9,961 nucleotides of DNA. Origin: Octadecabacter sp. GTDB taxonomy: Bacteria > Pseudomonadota > Alphaproteobacteria > Rhodobacterales > Rhodobacteraceae. A model generated the notes under the pieces. That model did not search any database. It was not told where the DNA came from and was given only the letters and a program-made list of their open reading frames with translations. How positions within the stretch are numbered: position 1 is the stretch's first letter; the number at the start of each line of letters is the position of its first letter. Location: assembly GCA_018500065.2 (NCBI GenBank), contig JAHBAO020000112.1:1-9961 (forward strand), in the 5' to 3' direction. A program made the translations under genes and the position numbers. Of the stretch, positions 1 to 6,624 are shown in pieces.

Positions 1-57
1 CCTAACATTTTTGCGTCATTTGAAGTTGGGGTTATGTGAGGGTCCGCGCCGCGTTAG
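1..57. other. Left edge, no supported gene
   Basis: This stretch lies downstream of acpS. In related Rhodobacteraceae a signal peptidase gene (lepB) often follows acpS on the same strand, but no open frame with a ribosome binding site is visible in these few bases. No convincing terminator hairpin is seen either, so the acpS transcript may continue off the left edge. Confidence 0.5.
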
Positions 58-477
58 TCAACCCGAAGTATCCTTGTTTTTAAGGGGTCTGGCTTCAATC
101 ACGACGAAGGCCTGCGCCCACGGGTGATCATCGGTCAAGGTCACGTGGATAATCGCCTCATGGCCGATCGGCGTCATCGCCTCAAGGCGTTCGTTCGCCC
201 ATCCGGTGACGGCCATGACGGGCTGGCCGGTACGCAGGTTCGTGACGGACATGTCTTTCCACGAAATACCCATCCGCAGGCCAGTTCCAAGCGCCTTGGA
301 GCAAGCTTCTTTGGCGGCCCAACGTTTGGCGTAAGTGCCTGCAATGTCTTTGCGGTTTTCGGCTTTGCGCTGTTCGATATCCGTGAACACCCGGTTTCGA
401 AAACGGTCCCCGAAGCGGTCCAACGTTCCTTGAATGCGTTCAATATTTGCGAGGTCAGTACCGATACCTAGGATCAT
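58..477 (-). CDS. acpS: Holo-[acyl-carrier-protein] synthase (AcpS)
   Basis: AcpS transfers the 4'-phosphopantetheine arm of coenzyme A to a serine of apo-ACP, giving the active carrier for fatty acid synthesis in the cytoplasm. The 139-residue product has the usual length. Its N-terminus GIGTDLANIERI carries the magnesium-binding Asp8, and the second signature RWAAKEACSKALGTG contains Glu57 and Lys61, both expected in an active group I phosphopantetheinyl transferase. The ATG at 475-477 overlaps the stop of the upstream gene in an ATGA arrangement. The bases before it (ACACCCC) hold no Shine-Dalgarno sequence, so translation probably depends on coupling to the upstream frame. It appears to be the last visible gene of the minus-strand run that starts at rpoZ. 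Confidence 0.97.
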   Translation of the reverse strand: MILGIGTDLANIERIQGTLDRFGDRFRNRVFTDIEQRKAENRKDIAGTYAKRWAAKEACSKALGTGLRMGISWKDMSVTNLRTGQPVMAVTGWANERLEAMTPIGHEAIIHVTLTDDHPWAQAFVVIEARPLKNKDTSG

Positions 478-749
478 GGGGTGTGCTTTGTTGTGAGGAG
501 TTTCAGCGATGCCACACCGAATAGCACACCAAAGGTCAGGTCGAACACCCGTTTAAGACGGACGTAGCCCTGCGCGATTGGGGCGGAGGAGAATAGGACT
601 GCATAGCCAACAAGTACCAACATGGACGTCAAGCTGAGTGTACGAAAAAGAAATGCGACGGAGGCTGGCCCCGCGTCAGGCGATAGGACGACGGCATAAA
701 TCGTCCAGCCAAAAAGAATACACGGCAAAGGAAAGAGAAGATCACTCAT
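474..749 (-). CDS. Small three-helix membrane protein, LysE/RhtB C-terminal-half-like
   Basis: This is a 91-residue hydrophobic protein with three probable membrane segments, at about residues 5-25, 31-53 and 68-86. The stretch GYAVLF, a short polar linker (SSAPIAQGYVRLKR) and then VFDLTFGVLFGVASLKLL resembles the last two helices of LysE/RhtB-type amino acid exporters. Those proteins normally have about 200 residues and six helices, so this matches only the C-terminal half. The frame has no open extension upstream, where the preceding gene lies in another frame. Its ATG overlaps that gene by 8 bp and its stop overlaps acpS by 4 bp, which argues for a real, translationally coupled gene rather than random coding. 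It could be a decayed exporter fragment, a half-size transporter, or an unrelated small membrane protein. The family assignment is from memory and uncertain. Confidence 0.65.
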   Translation of the reverse strand: MSDLLFPLPCILFGWTIYAVVLSPDAGPASVAFLFRTLSLTSMLVLVGYAVLFSSAPIAQGYVRLKRVFDLTFGVLFGVASLKLLTTKHTP

Positions 750-1197
750 TCCCGAGGTCTTGTGTCACGGTGACGTCGCCGGTGGCTTGGTTGATTGAAA
801 TCTTAACGAGGGCGGAGTTTTGGAAGATTTGTTCAGGCAGGTAGATGATTCCCGGGATTTGGAGCGTCAGGCCGGTTTCTGGGTCATAGCTTGCTTCTAG
901 TTCACTGAAGAACATCGCAGCGTAGCCCAGCCCTTCGTCCAGTCCGATAGACGTGCACACCCGAACTCCCATTTCGTTTGTTGGTGGGTGTAAAACTAAC
1001 AAATAGTAAGACGCCGCTGCGGGTTCTATCGTATCCAGCAGCGCGACACGGACAGCGCCATTTGCGAAGGTCGCGATATTGTCTTCCCACGGCTCAGCGA
1101 TGTTGTCGACATGGGCTTCCCAATCGCAGGGAAAAGACGTTTGCGCCAAGGCTGGTGTCGCCATCAGCGCCGCGATGAATACAAATAAAAAACGCAT
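742..1197 (-). CDS. Uncharacterised small exported protein
   Basis: I do not recognise a named family. The 151-residue product starts with a classic signal peptide (MRFLFVFIAALMATPALAQ), with likely cleavage after ALA or ALAQ. The mature part is about 130 residues, acidic, and contains two cysteines (in FPCDW and RVCTS) that could form a disulfide in the periplasm. The C-terminal half alternates hydrophobic and polar residues (LTLQIPGIIYL, ALVKISINQ), suggesting a beta-rich fold. I chose the ATG at 1195-1197 because it opens the signal peptide and follows a TTGGAG ribosome site at 1205-1210. An in-frame start at 1290 would place the signal peptide internally and run into pdxJ. The gene lies 64 bp after pdxJ and overlaps the next gene by 8 bp, so it is probably cotranscribed. 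Function unknown. Confidence 0.85.
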   Translation of the reverse strand: MRFLFVFIAALMATPALAQTSFPCDWEAHVDNIAEPWEDNIATFANGAVRVALLDTIEPAAASYYLLVLHPPTNEMGVRVCTSIGLDEGLGYAAMFFSELEASYDPETGLTLQIPGIIYLPEQIFQNSALVKISINQATGDVTVTQDLGNE

Positions 1198-1204
1198 GGG
1201 CGAA

Positions 1205-1210
1205 CTCCAA
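1205..1210 (-). promoter_or_regulatory. Ribosome binding site of the exported protein
   Basis: TTGGAG on the minus strand stands 7 bases before the ATG at 1195-1197. It supports that start, which begins the signal peptide, over the in-frame upstream start at 1290. Confidence 0.6.
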
Positions 1211-1261
1211 CAAAGATAGTTCGAGTTTGAGCGTTCGAGCGCATTTGCGCAAGCCTGTGGG

Positions 1262-2014
1262 CTAGGCCATGTTTCCTGCGCGCGCTTCATCCATTAAGCG
1301 GCGCATTTCGGCCATCGCAGGTTGCAACCCACGGAAAATGGCTTCGCCGATCAGGAAGTGCCCGATGTTCAGCTCCATCACCTCGGGGAATGCGGCCACA
1401 GGTTTCACGGTGTCATAGGTCAACCCGTGGCCCGCATGGACCTCAAGTCCAAGCGAATGGGCAAAGGTGGACATCTCCCGCATCTTTTCAAGTTCCGCGT
1501 CGCGCGTGGCGAAATCACCCTCGGTATGGGCATCACAATATGCACCGGTGTGCAGTTCGATCACCTGTGCACCGATGCGGTGCGCGGCTTCGATTTGGCG
1601 TTGGTCGGCCGCAATAAAGATCGACACCCGGCACCCCGCCTCGCGCAGTGGGGCGATGAAATGGGCCAGTTGGTTTTCTTCACGCGCAACCTCAAGCCCG
1701 CCCTCGGTGGTCCTCTCCTCGCGCTTTTCTGGAACGATGCAGACCGCGTGGGGCTTATGACGTAAGGCGATTTTTTGCATTTCGTCCGTGGCGGCCATTT
1801 CAAAGTTGAGAGGCACACTCAGGGTATCCATCAAGGCATCAATGTCCGCGTCCCCGATATGACGCCGATCTTCGCGCAGGTGTGCTGTGATACCATCGGC
1901 ACCCGCATCCTCCGCCAGCTTCGCAGCACGCACAGGATCAGGGGTGTCGCCACCGCGCGCATTTCGTACCGTTGCCACGTGGTCGATGTTCACACCTAAA
2001 CGCAATTTGGACAT
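1262..2014 (-). CDS. pdxJ: Pyridoxine 5'-phosphate synthase (PdxJ)
   Basis: PdxJ condenses 3-amino-1-hydroxyacetone 1-phosphate with 1-deoxy-D-xylulose 5-phosphate to give pyridoxine 5'-phosphate, the ring-closing step of DXP-dependent vitamin B6 synthesis. The 250-residue TIM-barrel protein matches the family along its whole length: LGVNIDHVATVRNARG at the N-terminus, HLREDRRHI with His45, NFEMAAT with Glu72, VPEKREERTTEGGL, IELHTGAY, the glycine-rich VHAGHGLTY near 192-200 with another expected active-site His, and ELNIGHFLIGEAI near the phosphate-binding end. The ATG at 2012-2014 follows a strong AAGGGGG site. It sits 38 bp downstream of the DUF2062 gene and 64 bp before the exported protein gene, consistent with one operon. 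The pathway shares DXP with the isoprenoid route that ends at IspH, encoded elsewhere in this window. Confidence 0.98.
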   Translation of the reverse strand: MSKLRLGVNIDHVATVRNARGGDTPDPVRAAKLAEDAGADGITAHLREDRRHIGDADIDALMDTLSVPLNFEMAATDEMQKIALRHKPHAVCIVPEKREERTTEGGLEVAREENQLAHFIAPLREAGCRVSIFIAADQRQIEAAHRIGAQVIELHTGAYCDAHTEGDFATRDAELEKMREMSTFAHSLGLEVHAGHGLTYDTVKPVAAFPEVMELNIGHFLIGEAIFRGLQPAMAEMRRLMDEARAGNMA

Positions 2015-2052
2015 AAGAACCCCCTTCTACTGGCCTCACTGTAGCGAGGAAA

Positions 2053-2706
2053 TTATTCGCCGTCAGCCGGATTCTTTAGCTGGCTGAGTTTTGCGCGCAA
2101 TGCCTTGCGACGGCTGTTCTGATAGGCACGGATCAGCGGCACACATAGGTAGTATGAGATGGTCGCGGCGATAATTCCGGGGATAATTCCGCCCACCAAA
2201 TAGGGGTAGAAAACCTCCGCGTTAAATTCTGACAAGCCGGCCCAGTCCGCCTTCTCGTCGGTGAATATCGCCATAAAATTGTGCCATAGATCCCCACCCG
2301 CATGGTTGAACTGGCAGCCGATACCGCAGGTTTCCTGACTTGGACCAACCAGAAGCGAGCGATCAAGCCGTGTCCCAAGCAGCCAATGCCCAGTTGTGAG
2401 CGAGGCGTAGGCGATCGGAACATAAGTCAGCGGATTACCAAAGAACGTCGCCATCAGAGACGCGAGGATGTTGCCCCGCATAATCATCGCAATGGCCGCG
2501 GCAATCAAAAAGTGAAGGCCATAAAGTGGGCAAAAAGTCGTGAAAACGCCAGCCCAAATTCCGCGCGCGATCTTTTCGGGTGTATCAGGCAAACGGCGCA
2601 CACGGTGTTTGACGTATTGCGCCGCACGCCCCCAGCCACCACGCGGCCAGAAGAATTCGTACACAACGCGCCAAAGGGGGCGTCTGTCTCTGCGTCTAAA
2701 GACCAC
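2053..2706 (-). CDS. DUF2062 domain membrane protein
   Basis: This 217-residue protein belongs to the DUF2062 family, whose function is not established. The basic, aromatic N-terminus (FRRRDRRPLW, FFWPRGGWGRAAQYVKHRVRRLP) is followed by a hydrophobic region at about 47-110 that includes the family-typical GNPLT at 90-94. A polar loop with two cysteines (TCGIGC) comes next, then a last hydrophobic segment at about 168-195 and a basic tail. It is probably an inner-membrane protein. The start is GTG at 2704-2706, with AAGGGG five bases upstream, and lies 24 bp after the stop of rsh. Close spacing to rsh and pdxJ suggests cotranscription. A direct link between DUF2062 and ppGpp or B6 metabolism is not known to me, so position alone should not be read as function. 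Confidence 0.9.
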   Translation of the reverse strand: MVFRRRDRRPLWRVVYEFFWPRGGWGRAAQYVKHRVRRLPDTPEKIARGIWAGVFTTFCPLYGLHFLIAAAIAMIMRGNILASLMATFFGNPLTYVPIAYASLTTGHWLLGTRLDRSLLVGPSQETCGIGCQFNHAGGDLWHNFMAIFTDEKADWAGLSEFNAEVFYPYLVGGIIPGIIAATISYYLCVPLIRAYQNSRRKALRAKLSQLKNPADGE

Positions 2707-2711
2707 CTGAT

Positions 2712-2717
2712 CCCCTT
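2712..2717 (-). promoter_or_regulatory. Ribosome binding site fixing the GTG start of the DUF2062 gene
   Basis: AAGGGG on the minus strand lies five bases before GTG at 2704-2706 and inside the 24-bp gap after rsh. This makes GTG the best start. Confidence 0.6.
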
Positions 2718-2730
2718 CGGCTTTCGCCCG

Positions 2731-4890
2731 TTATCGTTGTCGTTGTACCTGTCCTGCTCGGTCAGGGTCGCGGTGCCGCGCAATTTCGGCGACATTGGTA
2801 TCCGCCTCAAGCGCGGTCATTACAACGTGCATATGTTCTACATCGCGCAGGTCAACCTCGATCAGCAACCGGAAATAATCCGGCTTGCGATCAATGAACA
2901 CCAGATCAGATATGTTAGCATCATTTTCACCAATAAGCGTGCAGATACGCCCTAGAACGCCCGCGTCATTGGTGATTGTCATTTCCAGCGTAATTGTATT
3001 GGTCGCCGAATGGGTCCCTTCCTGCCAATGCAGATCAATCCAGCGCTCCGGTTGATCCTCATATTCTGCAAGGACAGCACAGTCGATTGCGTGGACCACG
3101 ACGCCTTGACCACGATAGGTAATGCCAACAATACGTTCCCCAGGGATCGGCTGGCAGCATTGTGCAAGGCGGTGAGACTGATCGGCCTCAAGCCCGATGA
3201 CCGCGCGCCGCGATTCGATTTCGACACCCTCGGACACAGCGAGTTCAGGATAGATCGCGGACACAACTTCACGCGATGTAACCTCGGCCGAACCAACAAG
3301 GTCCAATAGATCATCGATAGATGAAATGCCTAGCGCCTTCGCTGCAGTCTGCAGGGCTTTGTCGGTGGCTTTCTTTTGGACATTTTCAAACCCGACGCGA
3401 ACCAGTTCGCGCCCAAGCTGGATGAAACGCGCGCGGTCTTCTTCACGCAGTGCGCGGCGAATTGCCGTTTTAGCACGGCCCGTTACCGCAATGTCGATCC
3501 ACGTTGCCTGCGGCGTTTGCCCGTCCGCTGTAATGACCTCAACCGATTGACCGTTCTTAACGCGAGTCCAAAGGGGGACGCGCAGCCCGTCAATCTTGGC
3601 GCCAACACAGGCGTGGCCAATCCGCGTGTGGATGGCGTAGGCAAAGTCGATTGGTGTGGCACCGCGGGGTAGTTTGATAACGTCGCCCTTGGGCGTGAAG
3701 CAGAACACTTGGTCCTGATACATTTCCAGTTTGACCATATCGAGGAATTCGGAATGATCGTGGTCTTCATCGAGGCGCTCGGTGAGCTGTGCAATCCAGC
3801 GGGCCGGATCAACCGCAAACCGGTTTTCAACGCGCTCACCCTCGCGGTAAGACCAGTGCGCGGCGACGCCCGCTTCGGCGACTTCGTGCATCTCAACGGT
3901 GCGGATTTGAACTTCGACGCGCTTGCCATCACGCCCTGAAACCGTGGTGTGAATTGAACGGTAGCCGTTGGATTTCGGCTGACTGATGTAATCTTTGAAA
4001 CGCCCCGGCACGGCACGCCAACGCTGATGGATTGCACCAAGCGCCGCGTAGCAATCAGATTCCGACAGTGTGATGACGCGGAAACCGTAGATGTCGGACA
4101 GGCGGGAAAACCCCTGTTCCTTTTCTTGCATCTTGCGCCAGATCGAATACGGCTTTTTCGCACGCCCGTAGATGTCGGCAGCGATCCCCGCCTTGTCCAG
4201 TTCGAATTCCATATCCGTTTGGATTTGTTCGATGACGTCGCCGGTTTCCCGCTGCAACGTAATGAAACGCCGAATAATCGAGTTGCGCCCTTCAGGATTG
4301 AGAACGCGAAACGCGAGGTCTTCGAGCTCTTCTCGCATCCATTGCATACCCATGCGACCCGCGAGCGGCGCATAGATGTCCATTGTCTCACGGGCTTTCT
4401 GGGCCTGCTTGTCGTCGCGCATGGATTTAATCGTGCGCATGTTGTGCAAGCGGTCCGCGAGCTTCACAAGCGTCACACGCAAATCACGCGACGTTGCCAT
4501 GAACAGTTTGCGGAAATTTTCCGCCTGCTTGGTTTCATGCGAACTCACCTGAAGGTTTGTGAGCTTGGTTACGCCATCCACAAGGTCCGCAATTTCGCGC
4601 CCGAAACGTTCTTCGACAATGGTGAAGGTCGCGCCTGTGTCTTCAATCGTGTCATGGAGGAGTGCGGTAATAATCGTCGCATCATCCATCTGCTGTTCAG
4701 CAAGGATACAGGCGACAGCAATTGGATGGGTAAAATATGCCTCACCAGAATGGCGAAACTGGCCTTCATGGGCCTCAGCCCCAAACACAAACGCGTCGGC
4801 AATAAGCGCTGCGTTTGTTTTAGGGTTATAGGCGCGGACCAGCGCGATCAGATCGTCAGAGGTTATGATCAGATCGTTCGAAGTGACCAT
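2731..4890 (-). CDS. rsh: Bifunctional (p)ppGpp synthetase/hydrolase, Rel/SpoT type
   Basis: This is the long RSH enzyme that makes and degrades (p)ppGpp in the stringent response. At 719 residues it has the full family layout. An HD hydrolase domain (about 30-185) has HDTIED at 79-84 and KLADRLHNMRT with Asp146. A synthetase domain (about 240-340) has SDIYGFRVI, RFKD at 297-300 and GYRSIH at 309-314. A TGS domain starts near 395 (VFCFTPKGDVIKLP). A conserved Cys-Cys region (AQCCQPIPGERI) follows, and a C-terminal ACT domain covers about 640-715. The intact HD residues and the RxKD motif, rather than the ExDD of RelA-only enzymes, predict both activities, as is usual for the single RSH of alphaproteobacteria. 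It starts 29 bp after rpoZ with only a weak, distant AAGG site. The first codons contain a 21-bp imperfect tandem repeat, listed separately. Databases may label it relA or spoT. Confidence 0.97.
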   Translation of the reverse strand: MVTSNDLIITSDDLIALVRAYNPKTNAALIADAFVFGAEAHEGQFRHSGEAYFTHPIAVACILAEQQMDDATIITALLHDTIEDTGATFTIVEERFGREIADLVDGVTKLTNLQVSSHETKQAENFRKLFMATSRDLRVTLVKLADRLHNMRTIKSMRDDKQAQKARETMDIYAPLAGRMGMQWMREELEDLAFRVLNPEGRNSIIRRFITLQRETGDVIEQIQTDMEFELDKAGIAADIYGRAKKPYSIWRKMQEKEQGFSRLSDIYGFRVITLSESDCYAALGAIHQRWRAVPGRFKDYISQPKSNGYRSIHTTVSGRDGKRVEVQIRTVEMHEVAEAGVAAHWSYREGERVENRFAVDPARWIAQLTERLDEDHDHSEFLDMVKLEMYQDQVFCFTPKGDVIKLPRGATPIDFAYAIHTRIGHACVGAKIDGLRVPLWTRVKNGQSVEVITADGQTPQATWIDIAVTGRAKTAIRRALREEDRARFIQLGRELVRVGFENVQKKATDKALQTAAKALGISSIDDLLDLVGSAEVTSREVVSAIYPELAVSEGVEIESRRAVIGLEADQSHRLAQCCQPIPGERIVGITYRGQGVVVHAIDCAVLAEYEDQPERWIDLHWQEGTHSATNTITLEMTITNDAGVLGRICTLIGENDANISDLVFIDRKPDYFRLLIEVDLRDVEHMHVVMTALEADTNVAEIARHRDPDRAGQVQRQR
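4843..4884 (-). repeat. 21-bp imperfect tandem duplication at the start of rsh
   Basis: Codons 3-9 (Thr-Ser-Asn-Asp-Leu-Ile-Ile) are followed directly by codons 10-16 (Thr-Ser-Asp-Asp-Leu-Ile-Ala). The two 21-base units match at 15 positions, including nine consecutive bases (GATCTGATC). The second unit leads into the family-typical DDLIALVRAYNP start. The extra seven residues therefore look like a small in-frame duplication or N-terminal extension. Confidence 0.7.
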
Positions 4891-4919
4891 GCTGGTCGGC
4901 CGCCTTATTCATACAAGGG

Positions 4920-5282
4920 TTATTTTTGACCCTGAGCTTCCATCAATGCGCGAAGCAGCTTTTCTTCGGACAGGTCGTCTTCTGCAGGCTTGTCAGCCTC
5001 AGGAGAACCGCCCCCCATCAGAAGCGCCATGCTGTCTTCTTCTGGTTCATCAACTTCGATCTGGGTCTGGTTTGCTTCGATCATACGCTCACGCAGATCA
5101 TCTGCTGTTTGTGTTTCTTCAGCGATTTCACGCAGAGAAACGACAGGGTTTTTGTCGTTGTCACGGCTGACGGTCAACGCACCACCAGCGGAAATTTCAC
5201 GCGCACGGTGCGCCGCGAGCATTACCAGCTCAAAGCGGTTCGGAACCTTGTCAACGCAGTCTTCAACGGTCACGCGGGCCAT
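4920..5282 (-). CDS. rpoZ: DNA-directed RNA polymerase omega subunit
   Basis: Omega helps assemble and stabilise RNA polymerase by clamping the beta' subunit, and in proteobacteria it contributes to ppGpp binding by the polymerase. The 120-residue product has the conserved N-terminal core MARVTVEDCVDKVPNRFELVMLAAHRAREI, followed by NPVVSLREIAEE, and an acidic, glycine-containing tail typical of alphaproteobacterial omegas, which are longer than the 91-residue E. coli protein. I start it at ATG 5280-5282, preceded by GGAG at six bases. A TTG at 5292-5294 would add four residues but overlaps the ribosome site. It sits directly upstream of rsh, an order also seen in E. coli (rpoZ-spoT), linking a ppGpp-responsive polymerase subunit to the ppGpp enzyme. 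Confidence 0.97.
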   Translation of the reverse strand: MARVTVEDCVDKVPNRFELVMLAAHRAREISAGGALTVSRDNDKNPVVSLREIAEETQTADDLRERMIEANQTQIEVDEPEEDSMALLMGGGSPEADKPAEDDLSEEKLLRALMEAQGQK

Positions 5283-5305
5283 AGGGCACTCCAATCAGTC
5301 GGGAA

Positions 5306-5315
5306 ATAGATCTAT
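5306..5315. repeat. 10-bp perfect palindrome in the rpoZ leader
   Basis: ATAGATCTAT is its own reverse complement. It lies between the candidate -10 box and the rpoZ start, where an operator could act. A palindrome this short may be chance. Confidence 0.3.
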
Positions 5316-5325
5316 CAGAACGCGC

Positions 5326-5354
5326 TATCTAATCGCTTGACAGCCATAAGACAA
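5326..5354 (-). promoter_or_regulatory. Candidate sigma-70-type promoter for rpoZ-rsh
   Basis: On the minus strand, TTGTCT (5349-5354) and TAGATA (5326-5331) are separated by 17 bases. This is a fair match to -35 and -10 boxes with ideal spacing. Transcription would begin about 35 bases before the rpoZ ATG. The spacer between folK and rpoZ holds no terminator, so readthrough from folK is also possible. Confidence 0.45.
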
Positions 5355-5367
5355 CCCGATTCCCGCC

Positions 5368-5949
5368 TTAAAGCGCTAGGACTTCATTGCGGTCTGACGC
5401 GGGTAGTCGGGCGAGCATTTCTAATGTGGTTTGGCCCAACACGGGATGCACCCAATCTGGCGCGATATCTGCCATCGGCACGAGCACAAATGCACGGTCC
5501 TGAACACGTGGATGCGGCAGGATTAGCGTGTCCGGCGTCTGCACTTTTTGGTCTTCGATTGGCAGGTTTCGCCAGTGATTAGATGTTTCCGAATCTGGCA
5601 GCACAAAGTCGCCAAAGGCGATCAGGTCCAAATCAAGGGTTCGCTGACCCCAACGGATCAACCGCTCACGGCCGAATTCAGCTTCCACTGAATGCAGCGC
5701 TAAAAGTACTTCTCGGGCGGGCATTTCCGTATGAAACGAACACGCTGCATTTACAAAGTCAGGCCCAGATTCACTCGGAAACGCGGGTGTTTGGTAAAGC
5801 TTGCTGACGCTCAGCTCGCCGAAAACATCACCTAGCATCGTGATCGCGGCAAGCACTGTTTGATGGGCGTCACCCGCATGTGACGGCGCGTTCGCGCCAA
5901 TCGCAACTACCATTTTATTGCCAACGTTTAGCGGTAACACTTGCGACAC
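5368..5949 (-). CDS. folK: 2-amino-4-hydroxy-6-hydroxymethyldihydropteridine pyrophosphokinase (HPPK)
   Basis: FolK moves a pyrophosphate from ATP to 6-hydroxymethyl-7,8-dihydropterin in folate synthesis. The 193-residue protein shows VVAIGANAP near the N-terminus, FVNAACSFHTEMPAREVLLALHSVE in the middle, the HPPK signature RWGQRTLDLDLI at about 99-110 with the magnesium-binding aspartates at 106 and 108, and LPHPRVQDRAFVLVP at about 144-158. I chose GTG at 5947-5949 because AAGGGA stands eight bases upstream. A later ATG at 5911-5913 begins right at the conserved core but has no ribosome site, so the true start may lie in between. It is divergent from the NYN gene and 85 bp before rpoZ. No folP or folB is next to it in this window. 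Confidence 0.95.
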   Translation of the reverse strand: MSQVLPLNVGNKMVVAIGANAPSHAGDAHQTVLAAITMLGDVFGELSVSKLYQTPAFPSESGPDFVNAACSFHTEMPAREVLLALHSVEAEFGRERLIRWGQRTLDLDLIAFGDFVLPDSETSNHWRNLPIEDQKVQTPDTLILPHPRVQDRAFVLVPMADIAPDWVHPVLGQTTLEMLARLPASDRNEVLAL

Positions 5950-5957
5950 AGCACAAT

Positions 5958-5963
5958 TCCCTT
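5958..5963 (-). promoter_or_regulatory. Ribosome binding site for the folK GTG start
   Basis: AAGGGA on the minus strand is eight bases upstream of GTG 5947-5949. No comparable site precedes the internal ATG at 5911-5913. Confidence 0.5.
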
Positions 5964-6027
5964 ACATTTGAGCGTGCTTTGCCGGAACAAAACCACTCAC
6001 ATAGTTCCCACCGGCTCGGCGGATTTG

Positions 6028-6033
6028 AAAGGA
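6028..6033 (+). promoter_or_regulatory. Ribosome binding site of the NYN gene
   Basis: AAAGGA lies nine bases before ATG 6043 and decides against the longer frame beginning at 5941. Confidence 0.6.
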
Positions 6034-6042
6034 CTAAATGTC

Positions 6043-6618
6043 ATGTTTTATCGTGACGAGCGCCTTGCGCTCTTCATTGATGGATCGAATTTGTATGCGG
6101 CAGCGAAATCACTAGGCTTCGATATCGACTACAAATTGCTCCGTCAGGAGTTCATGCGACGCGGCAAGATGCTGCGCGCATTTTACTATACGGCCCTGCT
6201 GGAGAACGACGAATACTCGCCGATTCGCCCGCTTGTGGACTGGTTGAATTACAACGGGTTCACGATGGTGACCAAGCCGGCCAAAGAATTCACCGATTCA
6301 ATGGGGCGTCGCAAAATCAAAGGCAACATGGACATTGAATTGGCCGTGGATGCGATGGAACTTGCACCGCATGTCGATCACATCGTGATCTTTTCCGGCG
6401 ATGGTGACTTCCGCCCGTTGATTGAATCGCTCCAACGCAATGGTGTGCGGGTTTCGGTTGTTTCGACAATCCGCAGCCAACCGCCGATGATTGCAGATGA
6501 GTTGCGCCGACAGTGCGATAATTTCATCGAGTTGGACGAGTTGCGTGATGTCATAGGCCGCCCAACCCGAGAGCCCAAAGACGTCCCTGAGCCGGAAACG
6601 GTGGACGACGAAGAATAA
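6043..6618 (+). CDS. NYN domain protein (LabA/DUF88-like, PIN-fold)
   Basis: The 191-residue protein is a stand-alone NYN domain, a PIN-like fold related to RNases. Visible marks are LALFIDGSNLYAAAK with Asp13 and Asn16, KGNMDIELAVDAM with Asp97 and Asp103, and IVIFSGDGDFRPLIESL with Asp120 and Asp122. This acidic set is expected to bind a divalent metal. The domain ends near DNFIELDEL, followed by a short acidic tail. Family members are predicted ribonucleases, but the substrate here is unknown. I start it at ATG 6043 because AAAGGA stands nine bases upstream and the conserved core begins at once. An open frame back to a TTG at 5941 would run into folK and carries no conserved sequence. The gene is monocistronic: divergent from folK, and closed by a strong terminator. 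Confidence 0.92.
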   Translation: MFYRDERLALFIDGSNLYAAAKSLGFDIDYKLLRQEFMRRGKMLRAFYYTALLENDEYSPIRPLVDWLNYNGFTMVTKPAKEFTDSMGRRKIKGNMDIELAVDAMELAPHVDHIVIFSGDGDFRPLIESLQRNGVRVSVVSTIRSQPPMIADELRRQCDNFIELDELRDVIGRPTREPKDVPEPETVDDEE

Positions 6619-6624
6619 AGATTG

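Noticed and set aside
3483..4391. A 302-residue open frame on the minus strand in another frame inside rsh
   Set aside because: Rich in Arg, Ser and Pro with no domain. It shares bases with the synthetase domain of rsh, so it is an out-of-frame shadow.
4027..4929. A 300-residue open frame on the plus strand opposite rsh
   Set aside because: It lies wholly antisense to the strongly conserved rsh gene and the gap before it. Its translation has no recognisable domain, and it is rich in Arg, His and Cys as expected for an antisense shadow.
5283..5294. TTG start adding MECP to the omega subunit
   Set aside because: The family begins at MARVTVEDC, and the GGAG site lies within the proposed extension.
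5941..6042. Longer start of the NYN gene at TTG 5941
   Set aside because: It would overlap the start of folK, has no ribosome site, and adds residues with no family character. AAAGGA before ATG 6043 is better.
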